DNA from: Bacilli bacterium
Lineage (GTDB): Bacteria; Bacillota_I; Bacilli_A; RFN20; CAG-826
Direction: 5' to 3'
Length of the DNA stretch: 23,492 nucleotides
Assembly (NCBI GenBank): GCA_016302065.1
Contig: JAEDOI010000015.1
Span: 1-23,492, forward strand
Shown here: positions 23,174-23,492 of the stretch, one piece after another
Layout of the letters: every line of letters begins with the position of its first letter
Numbering within the stretch: the first letter of the stretch is position 1
Notes under the pieces: generated by a model
Databases searched by the model: none
Seen by the model: only the letters and a program-made list of their open reading frames with translations
Told to the model about the DNA's origin: nothing
Position numbers and translations under genes: made by a program

Positions 23174-23492
23174 ATGTCAAAAAGAAATCTTAGAGGTGTT
23201 TTATTACTTGCCTCTGCATTGAGTTTAGGCGTATTAGGAACAGTAGTGTCATGTAATCAAAAAACTGAAAATCCAGGACCTGTTGAAAATGATCCTTGGA
23301 AAGATTTTGTAGTTGATAATACAATTGCAAGTCTCACAATTACAAATAAAGATGCTATAGAAGCTGAATGGTGGGTTGGCGAAGATGACCGTACATTGGA
23401 ACTCGATCTTGGTAAGGAATATAATCTTGCATCTTTAATTTATGAAAATAAAATTATGGCTGTTTCAAGCAACCCAGATGTTGCTACAGTTA
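23174..23492 (+). CDS. Lipoprotein with Ig-like (BIG2-type) segment, 3' end beyond window
   Basis: The gene starts at an ATG 7 nt after AGGAGG (23161-23166) and runs off the window edge after about 106 codons. The signal peptide ends in lipobox VSC (Cys27). The mature part begins with a short Pro/Gly/Glu linker, then WKDFVVDNTIASLTITNK and, near the edge, MAVSSNPDVATV. The last phrase is the typical repeat core of bacterial Ig-like group 2 domains. A surface-anchored adhesin-like or carbohydrate-related protein is possible, but the rest is missing. The weak promoter pattern TTAATA (23114) and TATGAT (23137) with 17-nt spacing lies upstream and is not convincing alone. Confidence 0.75.
   Translation, partial: MSKRNLRGVLLLASALSLGVLGTVVSCNQKTENPGPVENDPWKDFVVDNTIASLTITNKDAIEAEWWVGEDDRTLELDLGKEYNLASLIYENKIMAVSSNPDVATV

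Noticed and set aside
1..23492. tRNA, rRNA, CRISPR arrays, insertion sequences, riboswitches
   Set aside because: The gaps between genes are short (the longest about 177 nt) and none shows cloverleaf sequence, spaced direct repeats, transposase or known aptamer features by eye.

Overview
The window is AT-rich DNA with every supported gene on the + strand. It probably comes from an uncultured, host-associated member of the Bacilli or a Mollicutes-related lineage (RF39, Erysipelotrichia or Acholeplasma-like). Four things point there: strong AT bias in codons, many lipoproteins with S/A-S-C lipoboxes, clear AGGAGG ribosome sites, and gene content that matches mollicutes. The code is the standard one: Trp is TGG throughout, and the gene at 9068 ends in TGA inside an ATGA overlap with the next gene. 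This is therefore not a code-4 mycoplasma. The taxonomic placement is inference.

Region 1 (11-2576) is a pair of genes: a large two-helix membrane protein that resembles DUF3137 proteins, and a LemA-family protein. A strong terminator follows at 2603-2649.

Region 2 (2706-11136) is a tightly packed operon with most junctions overlapping or within 3 nt. It begins with a dCMP deaminase, then the ECF vitamin-transporter module ecfA1-ecfA2-ecfT and truA, an arrangement conserved in Firmicutes. It continues into less typical genes: a thioredoxin-like lipoprotein (CSHC), a SIR2-like protein with an intact predicted NADase site, a small lipoprotein, and two tandem RDD-like membrane proteins with large extracytoplasmic insertions.

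Region 3 (11314-22585) starts behind a good sigma-A-type promoter (11234-11262). It encodes what looks like a complete surface nucleic-acid scavenging machine. The parts are an unknown 521-aa membrane protein, a CUT1-type ABC ATPase carrying a ~270-aa insertion inside its nucleotide-binding domain, two permeases, two paralogous lipoprotein substrate-binding proteins, and two lipoprotein staphylococcal-nuclease (SNase) proteins. One nuclease adds OB-fold-like domains; the other adds a lamin-tail-like domain. Mycoplasmas have a comparable cluster of nuclease lipoprotein plus ABC transporter with an enlarged ATPase (recalled: the MG186-MG189 neighbourhood and Mhp379). The model is that secreted nucleases degrade external DNA or RNA at the membrane and the transporter imports the products. 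This arrangement, the ATPase insertion (read here as five beta-alpha-beta units) and the duplicated components are the most interesting content.

Region 4 (22643-23492) holds a zinc-ribbon membrane protein and the start of a lipoprotein with an Ig-like (BIG2-type) segment, cut by the window edge. I saw no tRNA, rRNA, CRISPR array, insertion sequence or phage genes.
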